Notes: generated by a model from the letters alone, not told the origin. Positions 23,192 to 32,931 are shown, numbered from the stretch's first letter. The stretch: DNA of 33,355 nt from an uncultured Clostridia bacterium (GCA_949045875.1 CARPYP010000019.1:1-33355); one strand, 5' to 3'. Program-made: numbers and translations.

Positions 23192-25432
23192 ATGGGAAAT
23201 ATTGTTTTGTTAGATGAATTAACTATAAATAAAATAGCAGCAGGTGAGGTTATAGAAAGACCAGCATCTGTTATAAAAGAAATGGTAGAAAATTCCATTG
23301 ATGCAGGAGCCACAAATATTACAATTGAAATAAAAAATGGAGGAATATCATATATAAGAATTACTGATAATGGTAAAGGAATGGAAAAAGACGATTTAGA
23401 AATAGCATTTGAAAGACATGCTACAAGTAAAATAAGAAGTGCAGACGACTTAAATATTGTTAAATCAATGGGATTTAGAGGCGAAGCATTAGCTAGTATT
23501 GCAGCTATTTCTAATGTAGAATTATGTTCAAAAACAGCACTTGATGAAGTAGGACACAAAATTGTAGTAGAAGCAGGGAAAGTGCTAGAACAAGAAGAAA
23601 TTGGATGTTCAAAAGGAACATCAATAACAGTAAAAAATCTATTTTTTAATACACCAGTAAGATATAAATTTTTAAAAAAGGACTATACAGAATCTGGATA
23701 TATAGAAGATGCTATCTCTAGGTTAGCACTTATAAATACACATATAGCCTTTAAATTAATTAATACAGGAAAAACAATAATCCAAACAAATGGAGACGGA
23801 AATGTTAATAATGTAATTTTTAGTATATATGGAAAAGATATTGCAAAAGCAGTATTACCAGTTAATTACATATATGAGGGAGTAATTATTAATGGTGTGG
23901 TTGGTAAACCAGAAATAGCACGTTCAAATAGAGGAAATCAACTTTTCTTTGTAAACAAAAGATACATAAAAGATAAAACTCTATCAAGTGCTACTGAAAA
24001 AGCATTTAAGGGCTTATTACCAATAGGAAAATATGGATTCCTTGTATTAAATATTGAAATTGCTCCAAGTACAGTTGATGTTAATGTCCATCCAGCAAAG
24101 CTTGAAGTTCGATTCCAAGATGAAAGTAGAATATTTAAAGCAGTATATAATGCAGTAAAAGATACATTACTAAAATCCGAATTAATAGAAAATGTAGAAG
24201 AAGAAAAATCAGACACAAATATAACACAAGATAATACATATGTAGATTTTACAAGTAAAGCATTTACAAATACTTTTAGAAAAATAGCAAATAGTGAGCC
24301 AATAATAACAGAAAAAAGTTCATCACCACAAGTTGCTACATTAATAAAAGAAAATGATGAAAATATCCAAACTGAAGAGATATTTAATAATGATAACTTA
24401 TTCTTAAACAATAGTTTAGATGAAGATATAGAAATCTCTAAGCCAAAAAATATAGAGAAAACAAGAAAAAATCAAATATTAGCAGAACCACCCATGGAAA
24501 CTTTAAATAATATAGATAGTTTAGAATATTCTAATAATAAAAGTGATGTTATAAAAAAAGTACCAGAAATAAAATCGTCAAAAGAAGAATATATACCAGA
24601 AGATTATACATATGGTGCTATGATAGCAGAAACAATTACAAATAATTTGCAAGGAGAAAATGTAGTAACAAAAGAGGAAGATACTAAAGTAAACTTTGAA
24701 GATATGTATAGTAAGATATTTGGAAAAATCAATAAAGAAGAACAAGAAGATGAAAAAACAAGTGTAACAAATGCTAAGGATATAATAGATGAAAATGTAA
24801 ATATGTCTTTATATGAAGAAGAAGAAAAATATACAGAAAAAGCTAGTATAAAACCGAATTATAAACTAATAGGAATTGCTTTTCAAACATATATAATAAT
24901 TGAAATAGAAAAAGAATTATATATAATAGATCAACATGCTGCACATGAAAGAATTATGTATGAAAAAGTTAGAAAAAATTATTATTCACAAGGACAAAAA
25001 GACTCACAATTATTATTGTTACCAGATATAATTACTTTATCTCATAAAGAGATGGATATTGCACGAGATAATATGGCTAAATTTGAAAAAGCAGGCTTCC
25101 AATTAGAAGAATTTGGGGAAAATACTATTAAATTAACTGGTGTGCCAACAATGTGTTTAGATTTAAATACAAAAGATTTATTTCTAGAAACATTAGATGA
25201 AATAAATACAGTTGCAAGAACAGCAAAACAAGAGATTGAAGAAAGATTTTTGGCAACTATTGCTTGTAAAGCAGCAGTCAAAGCTCATATGGCTTTAACA
25301 CATGATGAGGTAGATAACTTATTACAACAATTATTAAGTTTACCAAATCCATTTACTTGTCCTCATGGAAGACCTACTGCGATTAAGATGACTGTTACGG
25401 ATATTGAGAAGAAATTCGCCCGTAGAAAGTAA
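23192..25432 (+). CDS. mutL: DNA mismatch repair protein MutL (endonuclease type)
   Basis: GHKL ATPase that couples mismatch recognition to strand incision. The 746 residues carry the N-terminal motifs LTINKIAAGEVIERPASVIK, ENSIDAGA, ITDNGKGM and GFRGEALASI. A transducer domain follows (FFVNKRYIKDKTL, VDVNVHPAKLEVRF), then a long Glu/Asn-rich linker (about 340-590) and the C-terminal dimerisation domain. There the metal-binding nuclease motif DQHAAHERIMYE is intact, together with ACKAAVKAH and CPHGRPTAIKM, so it should nick DNA as in species lacking MutH. GGGAGG precedes the ATG. mutS, often adjacent, is not in the window. Confidence 0.97.
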   Translation: MGNIVLLDELTINKIAAGEVIERPASVIKEMVENSIDAGATNITIEIKNGGISYIRITDNGKGMEKDDLEIAFERHATSKIRSADDLNIVKSMGFRGEALASIAAISNVELCSKTALDEVGHKIVVEAGKVLEQEEIGCSKGTSITVKNLFFNTPVRYKFLKKDYTESGYIEDAISRLALINTHIAFKLINTGKTIIQTNGDGNVNNVIFSIYGKDIAKAVLPVNYIYEGVIINGVVGKPEIARSNRGNQLFFVNKRYIKDKTLSSATEKAFKGLLPIGKYGFLVLNIEIAPSTVDVNVHPAKLEVRFQDESRIFKAVYNAVKDTLLKSELIENVEEEKSDTNITQDNTYVDFTSKAFTNTFRKIANSEPIITEKSSSPQVATLIKENDENIQTEEIFNNDNLFLNNSLDEDIEISKPKNIEKTRKNQILAEPPMETLNNIDSLEYSNNKSDVIKKVPEIKSSKEEYIPEDYTYGAMIAETITNNLQGENVVTKEEDTKVNFEDMYSKIFGKINKEEQEDEKTSVTNAKDIIDENVNMSLYEEEEKYTEKASIKPNYKLIGIAFQTYIIIEIEKELYIIDQHAAHERIMYEKVRKNYYSQGQKDSQLLLLPDIITLSHKEMDIARDNMAKFEKAGFQLEEFGENTIKLTGVPTMCLDLNTKDLFLETLDEINTVARTAKQEIEERFLATIACKAAVKAHMALTHDEVDNLLQQLLSLPNPFTCPHGRPTAIKMTVTDIEKKFARRK

Positions 25433-25443
25433 ATTCAAAAAAT

Positions 25444-25499
25444 AATAGCCATTTTGCGGTGTTAAATTTCGTTTACCTAGCAAAATAACTATTCTTTTT
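25444..25499 (+). terminator. Terminator after mutL
   Basis: AATAG-cc-ATTTTGC pairs with GCAAAAT-aa-CTATT around a 22-nt loop; the stem ends at 25493 and CTTTTT follows. It lies 12 nt past mutL and 33 nt before miaA, so miaA is read through or has a hidden promoter. Confidence 0.75.
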
Positions 25500-25531
25500 C
25501 GAATTATATAAATATGTAAGAAGGAAAATAT

Positions 25532-26461
25532 ATGAATAAAACACAAAAACCAACAGTTATTGTAATATGTGGTCCTACTGCTTCTGGAAAGACAGCATTA
25601 TCAATAGAATTAGCTAAAAAGATTAATGGAGAAATAGTTTCAGCAGATTCTATGCAAATCTATAAATATATGGATATAGGGAGTGCAAAGCCTACAAAAG
25701 AAGAAATGGATGGAATAAAGCATTATATGTTAGACTTTGTAGAGCCAAATATGAGATATAGTGTTGCAGACTATAAAAAGCAAGCAGAAATTTGTATAGA
25801 GCAAATTTTAGAAAAAGGAAAAGTTCCAATAATTGTTGGTGGTACTGGATTATATGTTAATTCTTTAATATATGGTATAGAATACAATGAAATAAAACTA
25901 GATAAAGAGTATAGAGATAAATTAGAAAAAATAGCTCAGGAAGAGGGATTAGAAGCTTTATATAATAAAGCAATAGAAATTGATTCAACTGCTATGGAAA
26001 AGATATCATGTAATGATAAAAAAAGAATATTAAGAGTATTGGAAATATATCATGAAACAGGAAAAACAAAAACACAGCAAGAAATAGAATCAAGGAGCAA
26101 AGAAATAAAATATGATTATAAAGTATTTGCAATAAATATGGATAGAGAAATTTTATATAATAGGATAAACCAAAGAGTAGACACAATGCTAGAACAAGGA
26201 CTGGTTGAAGAAGTTAAAAAACTTATATCAAAATATGATGAATTACCAACTGCTATTCAAGGTTTAGGATATAAAGAAACAATAGAATATATACAAGGCA
26301 AAATTACTAAAGAAGAAATGGTTGAAAAAATAAAAATGGAAACCAGAAGATATGCAAAAAGACAATTAACATGGTTTAAGAAAGACAAGCAAACAATATG
26401 GATTGATGGACTTGAAGATAAGGAAAAAAACATACAAATTATTTTGGAGGAAATAAATTGA
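25532..26461 (+). CDS. miaA: tRNA dimethylallyltransferase
   Basis: Adds a dimethylallyl group to adenosine 37 of tRNAs reading UNN codons. The 309 residues begin with the P-loop IVICGPTASGKTALSIELA, then VSADSMQIYKYMDIGSAKPT, HYMLDFVEP, GGTGLYVNSLIYG and the late GLGYKETIEY and RRYAKRQLTWFK. AGAAGGAAAA precedes the ATG. Its stop overlaps the TTG start of the next gene, with GGAGG inside its own end, so the two are translationally coupled. Confidence 0.97.
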   Translation: MNKTQKPTVIVICGPTASGKTALSIELAKKINGEIVSADSMQIYKYMDIGSAKPTKEEMDGIKHYMLDFVEPNMRYSVADYKKQAEICIEQILEKGKVPIIVGGTGLYVNSLIYGIEYNEIKLDKEYRDKLEKIAQEEGLEALYNKAIEIDSTAMEKISCNDKKRILRVLEIYHETGKTKTQQEIESRSKEIKYDYKVFAINMDREILYNRINQRVDTMLEQGLVEEVKKLISKYDELPTAIQGLGYKETIEYIQGKITKEEMVEKIKMETRRYAKRQLTWFKKDKQTIWIDGLEDKEKNIQIILEEIN

Positions 26462-27708
26462 AGAAAGATTCAAGTAGTAAGAATAAACTTAATACAAGAA
26501 GAATAGGACAATTTTTAACATTAATAATTATTACAATAATAGCTATATGTATTTTCTATAGTATTATTAACTTATTAATAGAGCCATCAGATGTATTTGT
26601 TATAGAAAACGGCAAAATTTATGAAGAAGAAACAAATATTGGTTATGTAATTAGAGATGAAAAATTGGTATTTAGTGATGAACATCAAAATGGAATTGTT
26701 ACTATAAAATCAGAGGGGTCAAAAGTTGCAAAAGGAGACTCTATATTTAGATATTGCAGTCCAAATGAACAAAAACTAGAAGAAAAGATATCTGAATTAG
26801 ATAAAGAAATACAAAAAGCCATTGAAGGACAAAACACAAGTATATATTCTACAGATATTCAATTACTAGAAAAGCAGATAGAAGAAAAAATAGCCTTACT
26901 TCAAACCACTAATAAAATAGATGAAATTGCTGAATATAAATCAGAAATTAGCTCGTATATGATAAGAAAGGCGAAAATTGCAGGCGAACTTAGTCCTGCT
27001 GGTTCATATATTAATAAATTAATAACCCAAAGGAGTGAATATGAACAACAATTGAATTCTGGTCAACAGTATATAGTTGCTCCAGAAAGCGGAATAGTAT
27101 CTTATAAAATAGATGGATATGAAGAAACATTAACTGCAAGTAATATAGAGGCTATAACTAAAGAAACATTGAATTCAATAAAAAGTAAAACAGGACAACT
27201 AGTTTCTTCAAGTTCAGAGCAGGGAAAAGTTGTAAATAATTTTTATTGTTATATTGCAACTATGTTATCATCAGATAATGCAATGAGTGCAAAAGAAGGG
27301 GATATTATAAAATTAAGATTATCAAATCATGATGAAATATCTGCTGAAATTGTAAGAATTTCAGACTTTAATGATGGCGAAGCAGTAATAATATTTAAAA
27401 TAGAGCAAGATGTAGAATACTTAATTAGCTATAGAAAAATATCTATGGATGTTATTTGGTGGAATGCTTCAGGCTTAAAAGTACCAAATTCAGCAATAAT
27501 AACTGAGGATGATAAAAATTATGTAATAAGAAATCGAGTTGGATATTCAGATAAAATACTAGTAAAAATAGAAAAACAAAATGAAAATTATTCAATAATT
27601 AAAAATTATACGACAGAAGAGCTAATGTCTTTAGGATATAGCACAAGCGAAATAACGTCTATGAAAAGTATAAGTCTATATGATGAAATTGTATTAAAAC
27701 CGAAATAA
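26458..27708 (+). CDS. HlyD-like membrane-anchored adaptor protein
   Basis: A 416-residue protein with one N-terminal membrane helix (about 17-42) and a large outside part. The layout fits the HlyD/membrane fusion family: a first lipoyl-like half (GIVTIKSEGSKVAKGDSIF), a coiled coil (about 103-200, rich in Glu/Lys/Gln/Ile), a second half (YIVAPESGIVSYKIDG), and beta-rich sections with VPNSAIITEDDKNYVI. Such proteins also occur alone in Gram-positives, so it need not belong to an exporter; no ABC or RND gene is adjacent. The start is TTG, coupled to miaA by a 4-base overlap and GGAGG 7 nt upstream. Confidence 0.75.
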   Translation: MKKDSSSKNKLNTRRIGQFLTLIIITIIAICIFYSIINLLIEPSDVFVIENGKIYEEETNIGYVIRDEKLVFSDEHQNGIVTIKSEGSKVAKGDSIFRYCSPNEQKLEEKISELDKEIQKAIEGQNTSIYSTDIQLLEKQIEEKIALLQTTNKIDEIAEYKSEISSYMIRKAKIAGELSPAGSYINKLITQRSEYEQQLNSGQQYIVAPESGIVSYKIDGYEETLTASNIEAITKETLNSIKSKTGQLVSSSSEQGKVVNNFYCYIATMLSSDNAMSAKEGDIIKLRLSNHDEISAEIVRISDFNDGEAVIIFKIEQDVEYLISYRKISMDVIWWNASGLKVPNSAIITEDDKNYVIRNRVGYSDKILVKIEKQNENYSIIKNYTTEELMSLGYSTSEITSMKSISLYDEIVLKPK

Positions 27709-27715
27709 TTTGATA

Positions 27716-27739
27716 TAAGGGCATATTGATGTGCCCTTA
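27716..27739 (+). terminator. Hairpin after the HlyD-like gene, GTARGGGC family
   Basis: TAAGGGCA-N8-TGCCCTTA is an exact 8-bp stem, 8 nt past the stop. No long T-run follows. The rest of the 225-bp gap to the comM-like gene is AT-rich with two TATAAT-like words near 27870 and 27885 but no convincing -35. Confidence 0.65.
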
Positions 27740-27933
27740 AAATGTATTTTTATAAATTAAAAGAAGGAAAAAGCATTTTTTTGTAGAAAATAATAATTAT
27801 AAATCAAAAATTTTAAAAGTCAATTACAACTGTGTATTAGCAAAATAATTAAAAATAGTTTCTAGTAAATTATAATCAAAAAAGTATAATTCTAAAATTA
27901 AAGAAATCCCAAAATTGGAAAGAGGAATTTAAT

Positions 27934-29469
27934 ATGTTGTCTATCGTTAAAAGCATGTCTTTACAGGGACTAGATGGATATTTAGTAGAGGTACAAGTAG
28001 ATGTATCAGGAGGATTACCATCATGTGATATTGTAGGTTTACCAGATGCAAGTGTAAAAGAGTCAAAGGAAAGAGTAAGAACAGCTATAAAAAACAGTGG
28101 TGTAGACCTAAAAAGTAGAAAAATGATAATTAATTTAGCACCAGCAAATACAAGAAAAGAGGGGGCCTTATATGATTTACCAATAGCTATTGCAACACTT
28201 ATAGCAAATGAAGAATTAGAAGTAAAAAATATAGATGATACTATATTTATAGGTGAATTATCTTTAGATGGAAAAATAAACAAAGTAAAAGGAATTTTTC
28301 CAATGTGTTTAGAAGCAAGTAAATTAGGTATAAAAAAAGTAGTAATCCCAAAAGAAAATGCAAAAGAAGCAAGTATAGTAAAGAATATAGAGGTAATAGG
28401 AGTAGAAAGTTTAGAGCAAGTTATAAATATACTTAATGGAAATAAAAAGCCAGAAAAAGTACAAATGAATTATGAAGATTATTTTATAAAAAATATAAAT
28501 TATATATTCGATTTTTCTGATGTAAAAGGACAAGAAAGCATAAAAAGAGCTTTAGAAGTTGCTGCTGCCGGTGGACATAATTGTCTACTTATTGGGAGTC
28601 CAGGTTCTGGAAAAACAATGATGTCTAGGTGCTTGCCATCAATATTACCAAGTCTTACATTTGAAGAATCCTTAGAGATAACCAAAATACACAGTATAGA
28701 AGGAATACTACCAGAAGATAAACCATTAATTACAAATAGACCATTTAGAGCTCCACATCATACAATATCTGGTGCATCATTAATAGGAGGAGGAAGAATT
28801 CCAAGACCAGGAGAAATAAGTTTGGCACATCATGGAGTATTATTTTTAGATGAATTACCTGAATTTCCCAATAATGTATTAGAACTTTTAAGAGTTCCAT
28901 TAGAAGACAAAATAATAAATATTAATAGAGTAAATGCAAGTTTAACATATCCATGTAATTTTATGCTAATTGCTTCAATGAATCCATGTCCATGTGGGTA
29001 TTATGGTTCCAAAGAAAAGGAATGTACATGTAGTGAAAATTCAATAAATAGATATATGGGAAAAATTAGCGGACCATTATTAGATAGAATAGATATACAT
29101 ATAGAGGTTGAAGCAGTAAAATATCAAAAATTAGATTCTAGTGAAAAAGGAGAAACCTCAGAACAAATTAAGAAAAGAGTAAATAAGGCTAGAAAGATAC
29201 AGCAAGAAAGATATTCAAAACATGGTATATATTCAAATGCAGAATTAACTCCAAAATTAATTGAGGAATATTGTAAATTAGACTCTAAGGGAAAGGAGAT
29301 ATTAAAAAATTCTTTTGAGAAATTAGGTTTAAGTGCTAGAGCATATGGGAGAATTTTAAAAGTAGCTAGAACAATTGCAGATTTAGAGGAAAGTAAAAAT
29401 ATAGATGTAAAGCATTTAGCAGAAGCTATACAGTACAGAAATTTAGATAGAAAGTACTGGAAAAATTAA
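27934..29469 (+). CDS. comM: ComM/YifB-type Mg-chelatase-like AAA+ ATPase
   Basis: AAA+ protein of the YifB/ComM family. The Vibrio/Haemophilus member is a branch-migration helicase that helps transformation recombination. The 511 residues have an N-terminal ChlI/Lon-like domain (GLPSCDIVGLPDASVKESKE, RKEGALYDLPIAIA), a central P-loop GSPGSGKTMMSR (about residue 222), Walker-B region GVLFLDELPEF, and ASMNPCPCGYYGSKEKECTC with several cysteines. A C-terminal helical part ends LGLSARAYGRILKVARTIAD. AGAGGA precedes the ATG. It lies 48 bp before dprA, a common pairing. Confidence 0.93.
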   Translation: MLSIVKSMSLQGLDGYLVEVQVDVSGGLPSCDIVGLPDASVKESKERVRTAIKNSGVDLKSRKMIINLAPANTRKEGALYDLPIAIATLIANEELEVKNIDDTIFIGELSLDGKINKVKGIFPMCLEASKLGIKKVVIPKENAKEASIVKNIEVIGVESLEQVINILNGNKKPEKVQMNYEDYFIKNINYIFDFSDVKGQESIKRALEVAAAGGHNCLLIGSPGSGKTMMSRCLPSILPSLTFEESLEITKIHSIEGILPEDKPLITNRPFRAPHHTISGASLIGGGRIPRPGEISLAHHGVLFLDELPEFPNNVLELLRVPLEDKIININRVNASLTYPCNFMLIASMNPCPCGYYGSKEKECTCSENSINRYMGKISGPLLDRIDIHIEVEAVKYQKLDSSEKGETSEQIKKRVNKARKIQQERYSKHGIYSNAELTPKLIEEYCKLDSKGKEILKNSFEKLGLSARAYGRILKVARTIADLEESKNIDVKHLAEAIQYRNLDRKYWKN

Positions 29470-29517
29470 GAAAGAAGAACTAATTTTTTTCAAACTGAGA
29501 AAGGAAGGAATAATATT

Positions 29518-30397
29518 ATGCAGATAATAGATATAAATAATGAAAATTATCCAGATACATTAAGAGATATACAAGAGCCACCTAAAAAATTATATGTTTT
29601 AGGTGATGTATCACTATTAAGTAGAAAATCATTAGCAATAGTAGGTGCTAGAAAATGTACTGAATATGGTAGAAAACAAGGGACAAAATTTTCCTATAAT
29701 TTAGCAAAAGAGGGAATAACAATAGTAAGTGGACTAGCGCTTCGGAATAGATACCTCTGCACATATAGGAGCATTAGAAGCAAAAGGAAAAACTATTGCA
29801 GTATTAGGAACTGGTTTTGATAACATTTATCCACAAGAAAATAAGGAATTATTTGAAAGAATATTAAAAAATAATGGTGCAATTATTACAGAATATGAAC
29901 CAAATGTTGAAAAACGTCCAGATAATTTTAGAAAAAGAAATAGAATAATAAGTGGATTAAGTATGGGGGTATTAGTTATAGAAGCGGCACAGAAAAGCGG
30001 AACAGGAATAACTGTTAATTATGCAAGAAGGCAAGGAAAAGCCATATTTTGTATACCAAATAGTTTAGAAAATAAAAAAGGTGAGGGAACAAACAGATTA
30101 TTAAAAAGAGATGGTAAATTGGTAACAAATGCAAATGATATTTTGGAATATTTTAATATAAAGCAAATAAAGCAAATTAGTATTGACGAAATAGAAAAAC
30201 AAGTAGATGTGAAACCAGAATATAAAAAGATATATAAAGTAATACAAAAAGGGGAAATACATATAAATCAAATTAGTAAAGAAACAAAAATCAATATTGG
30301 AGAATTAAACTCAAAACTACTTATGATGGAATTAGAGGGGCTAATTGAAAGTAAACCAGGTAATAATTATGAAGTTTGTAAAACTATATTTACATAA
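29518..30397 (+). pseudogene. dprA: dprA, interrupted by a +1 frameshift
   Basis: DprA/Smf loads RecA on incoming single-stranded DNA. The first frame begins with DINNENYPDTLRDIQEPP, then SLAIVGARKCTEYGR and GITIVSGLAL, then goes wrong. In the next frame, from 29744, the expected GIDTSAHIGALEAKGK and TIAVLGTGFDNIYPQ follow directly, and continue through RNRIISGLSMGVLVIEAA and SGTGITVNYARRQ to a C-terminal winged helix ending 30397. One extra base near 29741-29745 (CTTCGGA where CTTGGA is expected) explains it. Joined, the protein would be about 292 residues, normal for the family. It may be a real mutation or a sequencing/assembly error; the rest looks undecayed. Confidence 0.9.
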
Positions 30398-30456
30398 ATA
30401 TTAACTTATTGTATGAGCACATTGCCATACATGAGAAAAAATTAAAAGGAAATAAA

Positions 30457-30828
30457 ATGATGGATAAAAGAAAAGACACAGGGAATATAGGGGAAGATAT
30501 TGTAGCAAAATATTTAGAAGAAAAAGGCTATGAAATAATAGAAAGAAACTTTAGGTGTAAATTAGGAGAAATAGATATTATTGCACAAGATAAAGAAGAA
30601 ATTGTATTTATAGAAGTTAAAACACGAAAAATATTATCATATGGAAATCCAGCAGACTCAGTTAATGAACCTAAGCAAAAACATATCTATAAAGCAGCAG
30701 AATACTATTTGTTAATAAATAATAAATTAGATAATTTTACAAGAATAGATGTTATAGAGGTGTACTTGAACAATTCTGGATATAAAATAAATCATATGAA
30801 AAAAGCAATTATAGATAGAAGTAAATAA
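30457..30828 (+). CDS. yraN: YraN/UPF0102 family nuclease-like protein
   Basis: A 123-residue PD-(D/E)xK-fold protein, often next to dprA, with suspected but unproven nuclease role. Motifs: DTGNIGEDIVAKYLEEKGYE, RNFRCKLGEIDIIAQD and VFIEVKTRKILSYGNP, giving the Asp, Glu and Lys of the putative active site. The start at 30457 is chosen because AAAAGGA lies 7 nt upstream; an upstream in-frame start would add 16 unrelated residues. Confidence 0.92.
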   Translation: MMDKRKDTGNIGEDIVAKYLEEKGYEIIERNFRCKLGEIDIIAQDKEEIVFIEVKTRKILSYGNPADSVNEPKQKHIYKAAEYYLLINNKLDNFTRIDVIEVYLNNSGYKINHMKKAIIDRSK

Positions 30829-30887
30829 AACATATGAACCAAAAGAATAAAAAACTCATATTATATATATACAGAGGAGGAATTCTT

Positions 30888-31238
30888 ATGAATTTTATAA
30901 TTAAAGCTATTGTTTGGACATTAGCTTTTTATGGATTATTTGAAATTATAAAGACTATTCTATATATTACAATACATACAAATTTAAGATCAAGTGGTAT
31001 ATATATGATTATTGGAGTTAAAAATCAAGAAAAAGAAATAGAAGGGATTTTGAGGTCTATAATATTTAAAATACTATATGGCAAAGAAGAGCAAATAACA
31101 GATATTGTTGTAGCAGACTTGAACTCTAATGATAATACAAAAGAAATAATACAAAGGCTAGAAGAAGAATATGAATGTATAAAAGTAGTAAACTGGAGAG
31201 AATGTAAAGAAATATTAGATGCTGTAGACAATTCATAA
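30888..31238 (+). CDS. Short membrane protein resembling a truncated GT2 glycosyltransferase
   Basis: A 116-residue protein from the ATG at 30888, where GAGGAGG stands 7 nt upstream. Residues about 4-29 are hydrophobic. The rest looks like the nucleotide-binding N-terminal half of a GT-A glycosyltransferase: IIGVKNQEKEIEGILRSI, then VVADLNSNDNTKEII with the D-x-S-x-D-x-T pattern. The chain stops about 15 residues later, so the catalytic DxD and acceptor parts are missing. The protein may have a non-catalytic role, or the likeness may be only in fold. It follows yraN by 59 bp. I know no name for it. Confidence 0.65.
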   Translation: MNFIIKAIVWTLAFYGLFEIIKTILYITIHTNLRSSGIYMIIGVKNQEKEIEGILRSIIFKILYGKEEQITDIVVADLNSNDNTKEIIQRLEEEYECIKVVNWRECKEILDAVDNS

Positions 31239-31292
31239 AAAACATTTTTTTTATCTTTTTTCTTAAATGGGTATATTTAACATAAAAATAAA

Positions 31293-31321
31293 TTTACAAT
31301 AATTAAAAAGTTTGTTATAAT
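31293..31321 (+). promoter_or_regulatory. Promoter of the liaF-like/DUF4097 pair
   Basis: TTTACA (31293-31298), 17 bp, TATAAT (31316-31321), with TG one base before the -10. It lies 31 nt before the start codon. Confidence 0.78.
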
Positions 31322-31352
31322 AGTATAAAAAATAGGAAAGAGGAGAGAGTGA

Positions 31353-32036
31353 ATGAAAAAAGTAGAGAGTATTCTATGGGGAATAGTATTTATTGTACTA
31401 GGGTTAATAATAGCTGGAAATGTATTAGGAATTACAAATATCAGAATATTTTTTAATGGATGGTGGACATTATTTATAATAATACCATGCTTTATAGGTC
31501 TATTTAAAAATAATAGAAGAACAGGAAATATTATAGGACTAATAATAGGAGTTGCATTATTATTAGTATGTCAGGGAATCTTAAGATTCGATTTAGTTTG
31601 GAAATTATTATTTCCAGGTATATTAATAATAATAGGAATATCATTTATTTTTAGAGATGCAATAGGAGGAAAAATAAGCAAAGAAATAAAAGAACTAAAT
31701 AAAAATAGAAATGAAACAAATGAATATTGTGCGACATTTTCAGAGCAAAATGTAAAATTTGATGATGAAAAATTAACAGGGGCAGACTTAACAGCAGTAT
31801 TTGGTGGAGTAAAATGTGATATCAGAAAAGCAATAATAGAAGGAGATCAAGTAATTAATGCAACTAGTATATTTGGAGGAATAGAAATATATGTACCAGA
31901 AAATGTAAAAGTAAAAATTAAAGCAACACCGATTTTTGGAGGAGTTTCAGACAAAGCAAGTTATAGTAAAGATGAACAATCACACATTATATATATTAAT
32001 GCAACATGTATATTTGGAGGTGTTGAAATAAAATGA
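31353..32036 (+). CDS. LiaF-like membrane protein
   Basis: A 227-residue protein with three or four N-terminal membrane helices (about residues 5-25, 33-50, 58-76, 82-100). A C-terminal beta-repeat domain follows, in which the pattern fGGv/I recurs (TAVFGGVKCDI, TSIFGGIEIYVPENVKV, TPIFGGVSD, TCIFGGVEIK). This is the layout of LiaF, the membrane regulator of cell-envelope stress in Bacillota, where it restrains the LiaS sensor kinase; no LiaSR pair is in the window. AGAGGAGAG precedes the ATG. It overlaps the next gene by 4 bases (ATGA). Confidence 0.82.
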   Translation: MKKVESILWGIVFIVLGLIIAGNVLGITNIRIFFNGWWTLFIIIPCFIGLFKNNRRTGNIIGLIIGVALLLVCQGILRFDLVWKLLFPGILIIIGISFIFRDAIGGKISKEIKELNKNRNETNEYCATFSEQNVKFDDEKLTGADLTAVFGGVKCDIRKAIIEGDQVINATSIFGGIEIYVPENVKVKIKATPIFGGVSDKASYSKDEQSHIIYINATCIFGGVEIK

Positions 32037-32878
32037 CAACAGCACAAAAAATAATAAAATATCTAGCAATAGCATTTGCAATATTTCTTATAATAAATAT
32101 AATATCAGGAATTTTATGGGCAATATTTGGAGTTAGCTTTATTTTTGGACTACAGAATTGGGAAAGTGATACAAAAAGAGAATATAGTGTGATAACAAAT
32201 TATGAAGATAATGATATAGATACATTAAATAGAGAAATAGATACATTAGATATAGATATAAAATTTAGTAATTTAAAAATAAAGACGGCAGAAGAATTTA
32301 AAGTAGAAGGAGATAGCAACTATATTAAATGTAGACAAGATAATAGAACAATACATATAGAAGAAATAAATCATCATTGGTTTAATAAAAACAATAGTGG
32401 AGAATTAATAATATATATGCCTAAAAATTTAGAATTTGATAAAGTTAAGATATGTACAGGAGCAGGAAAAATAGATATTGATAGAATTGATACAAGAAAA
32501 CTAACATTAGAAATAGGAGCAGGAGAAACACACATAAGGGAATTAAATGTAAAAGATAAAGCGGATATAGATGGAGGAGCAGGAAAAGTTACCATTTTAT
32601 CTGGAATAATAAATGACCTAGATTTAGACATGGGAGTTGGAAAAGTAGAACTAAAAGCAAAATTAACAGGTAGTACTGATATAGAAGCAGGGATAGGAGA
32701 ACTAGATGTAAAAATTAATGCTACAAAAGAAGACTATAAAATAAAAGCAAGCAAAGGGATTGGTTCTATAACAATAGACGGAGAAGGAATTTCAGATGAT
32801 ACAATATATGGAAATGGAGAAAACTATATAAAAATAGATGGTGGAATAGGAAGTATTAAAGTAAAATTTGATAAATAA
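32033..32878 (+). CDS. DUF4097-type beta-strand repeat membrane protein
   Basis: A 281-residue protein with one N-terminal membrane helix (about 10-40). A long right-handed beta-repeat domain follows, with repeating glycine turns: GAGKIDIDRIDTRKL, LEIGAGETHIREL, IDGGAGKVTIL, DMGVGKVELKAKL, EAGIGELDVKI, GIGSITIDG. This is the adhesin-like DUF4097 fold seen also in LiaG. With LiaF it may form an envelope-stress pair; this is inferred from gene order. Start overlaps the liaF-like stop; a terminator follows. Confidence 0.82.
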   Translation: MTTAQKIIKYLAIAFAIFLIINIISGILWAIFGVSFIFGLQNWESDTKREYSVITNYEDNDIDTLNREIDTLDIDIKFSNLKIKTAEEFKVEGDSNYIKCRQDNRTIHIEEINHHWFNKNNSGELIIYMPKNLEFDKVKICTGAGKIDIDRIDTRKLTLEIGAGETHIRELNVKDKADIDGGAGKVTILSGIINDLDLDMGVGKVELKAKLTGSTDIEAGIGELDVKINATKEDYKIKASKGIGSITIDGEGISDDTIYGNGENYIKIDGGIGSIKVKFDK

Positions 32879-32887
32879 CAGGTAAAT

Positions 32888-32912
32888 GGGTTGCAAATTA
32901 TGCAACTCTTTT
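32888..32912 (+). terminator. Terminator after the DUF4097 gene
   Basis: GGGTTGCA-aatta-TGCAACTC is an 8-bp stem with one wobble, followed by TTTT, 9 nt past the stop. Confidence 0.85.
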
Positions 32913-32931
32913 ATATTGTTAAATTAAAAAT

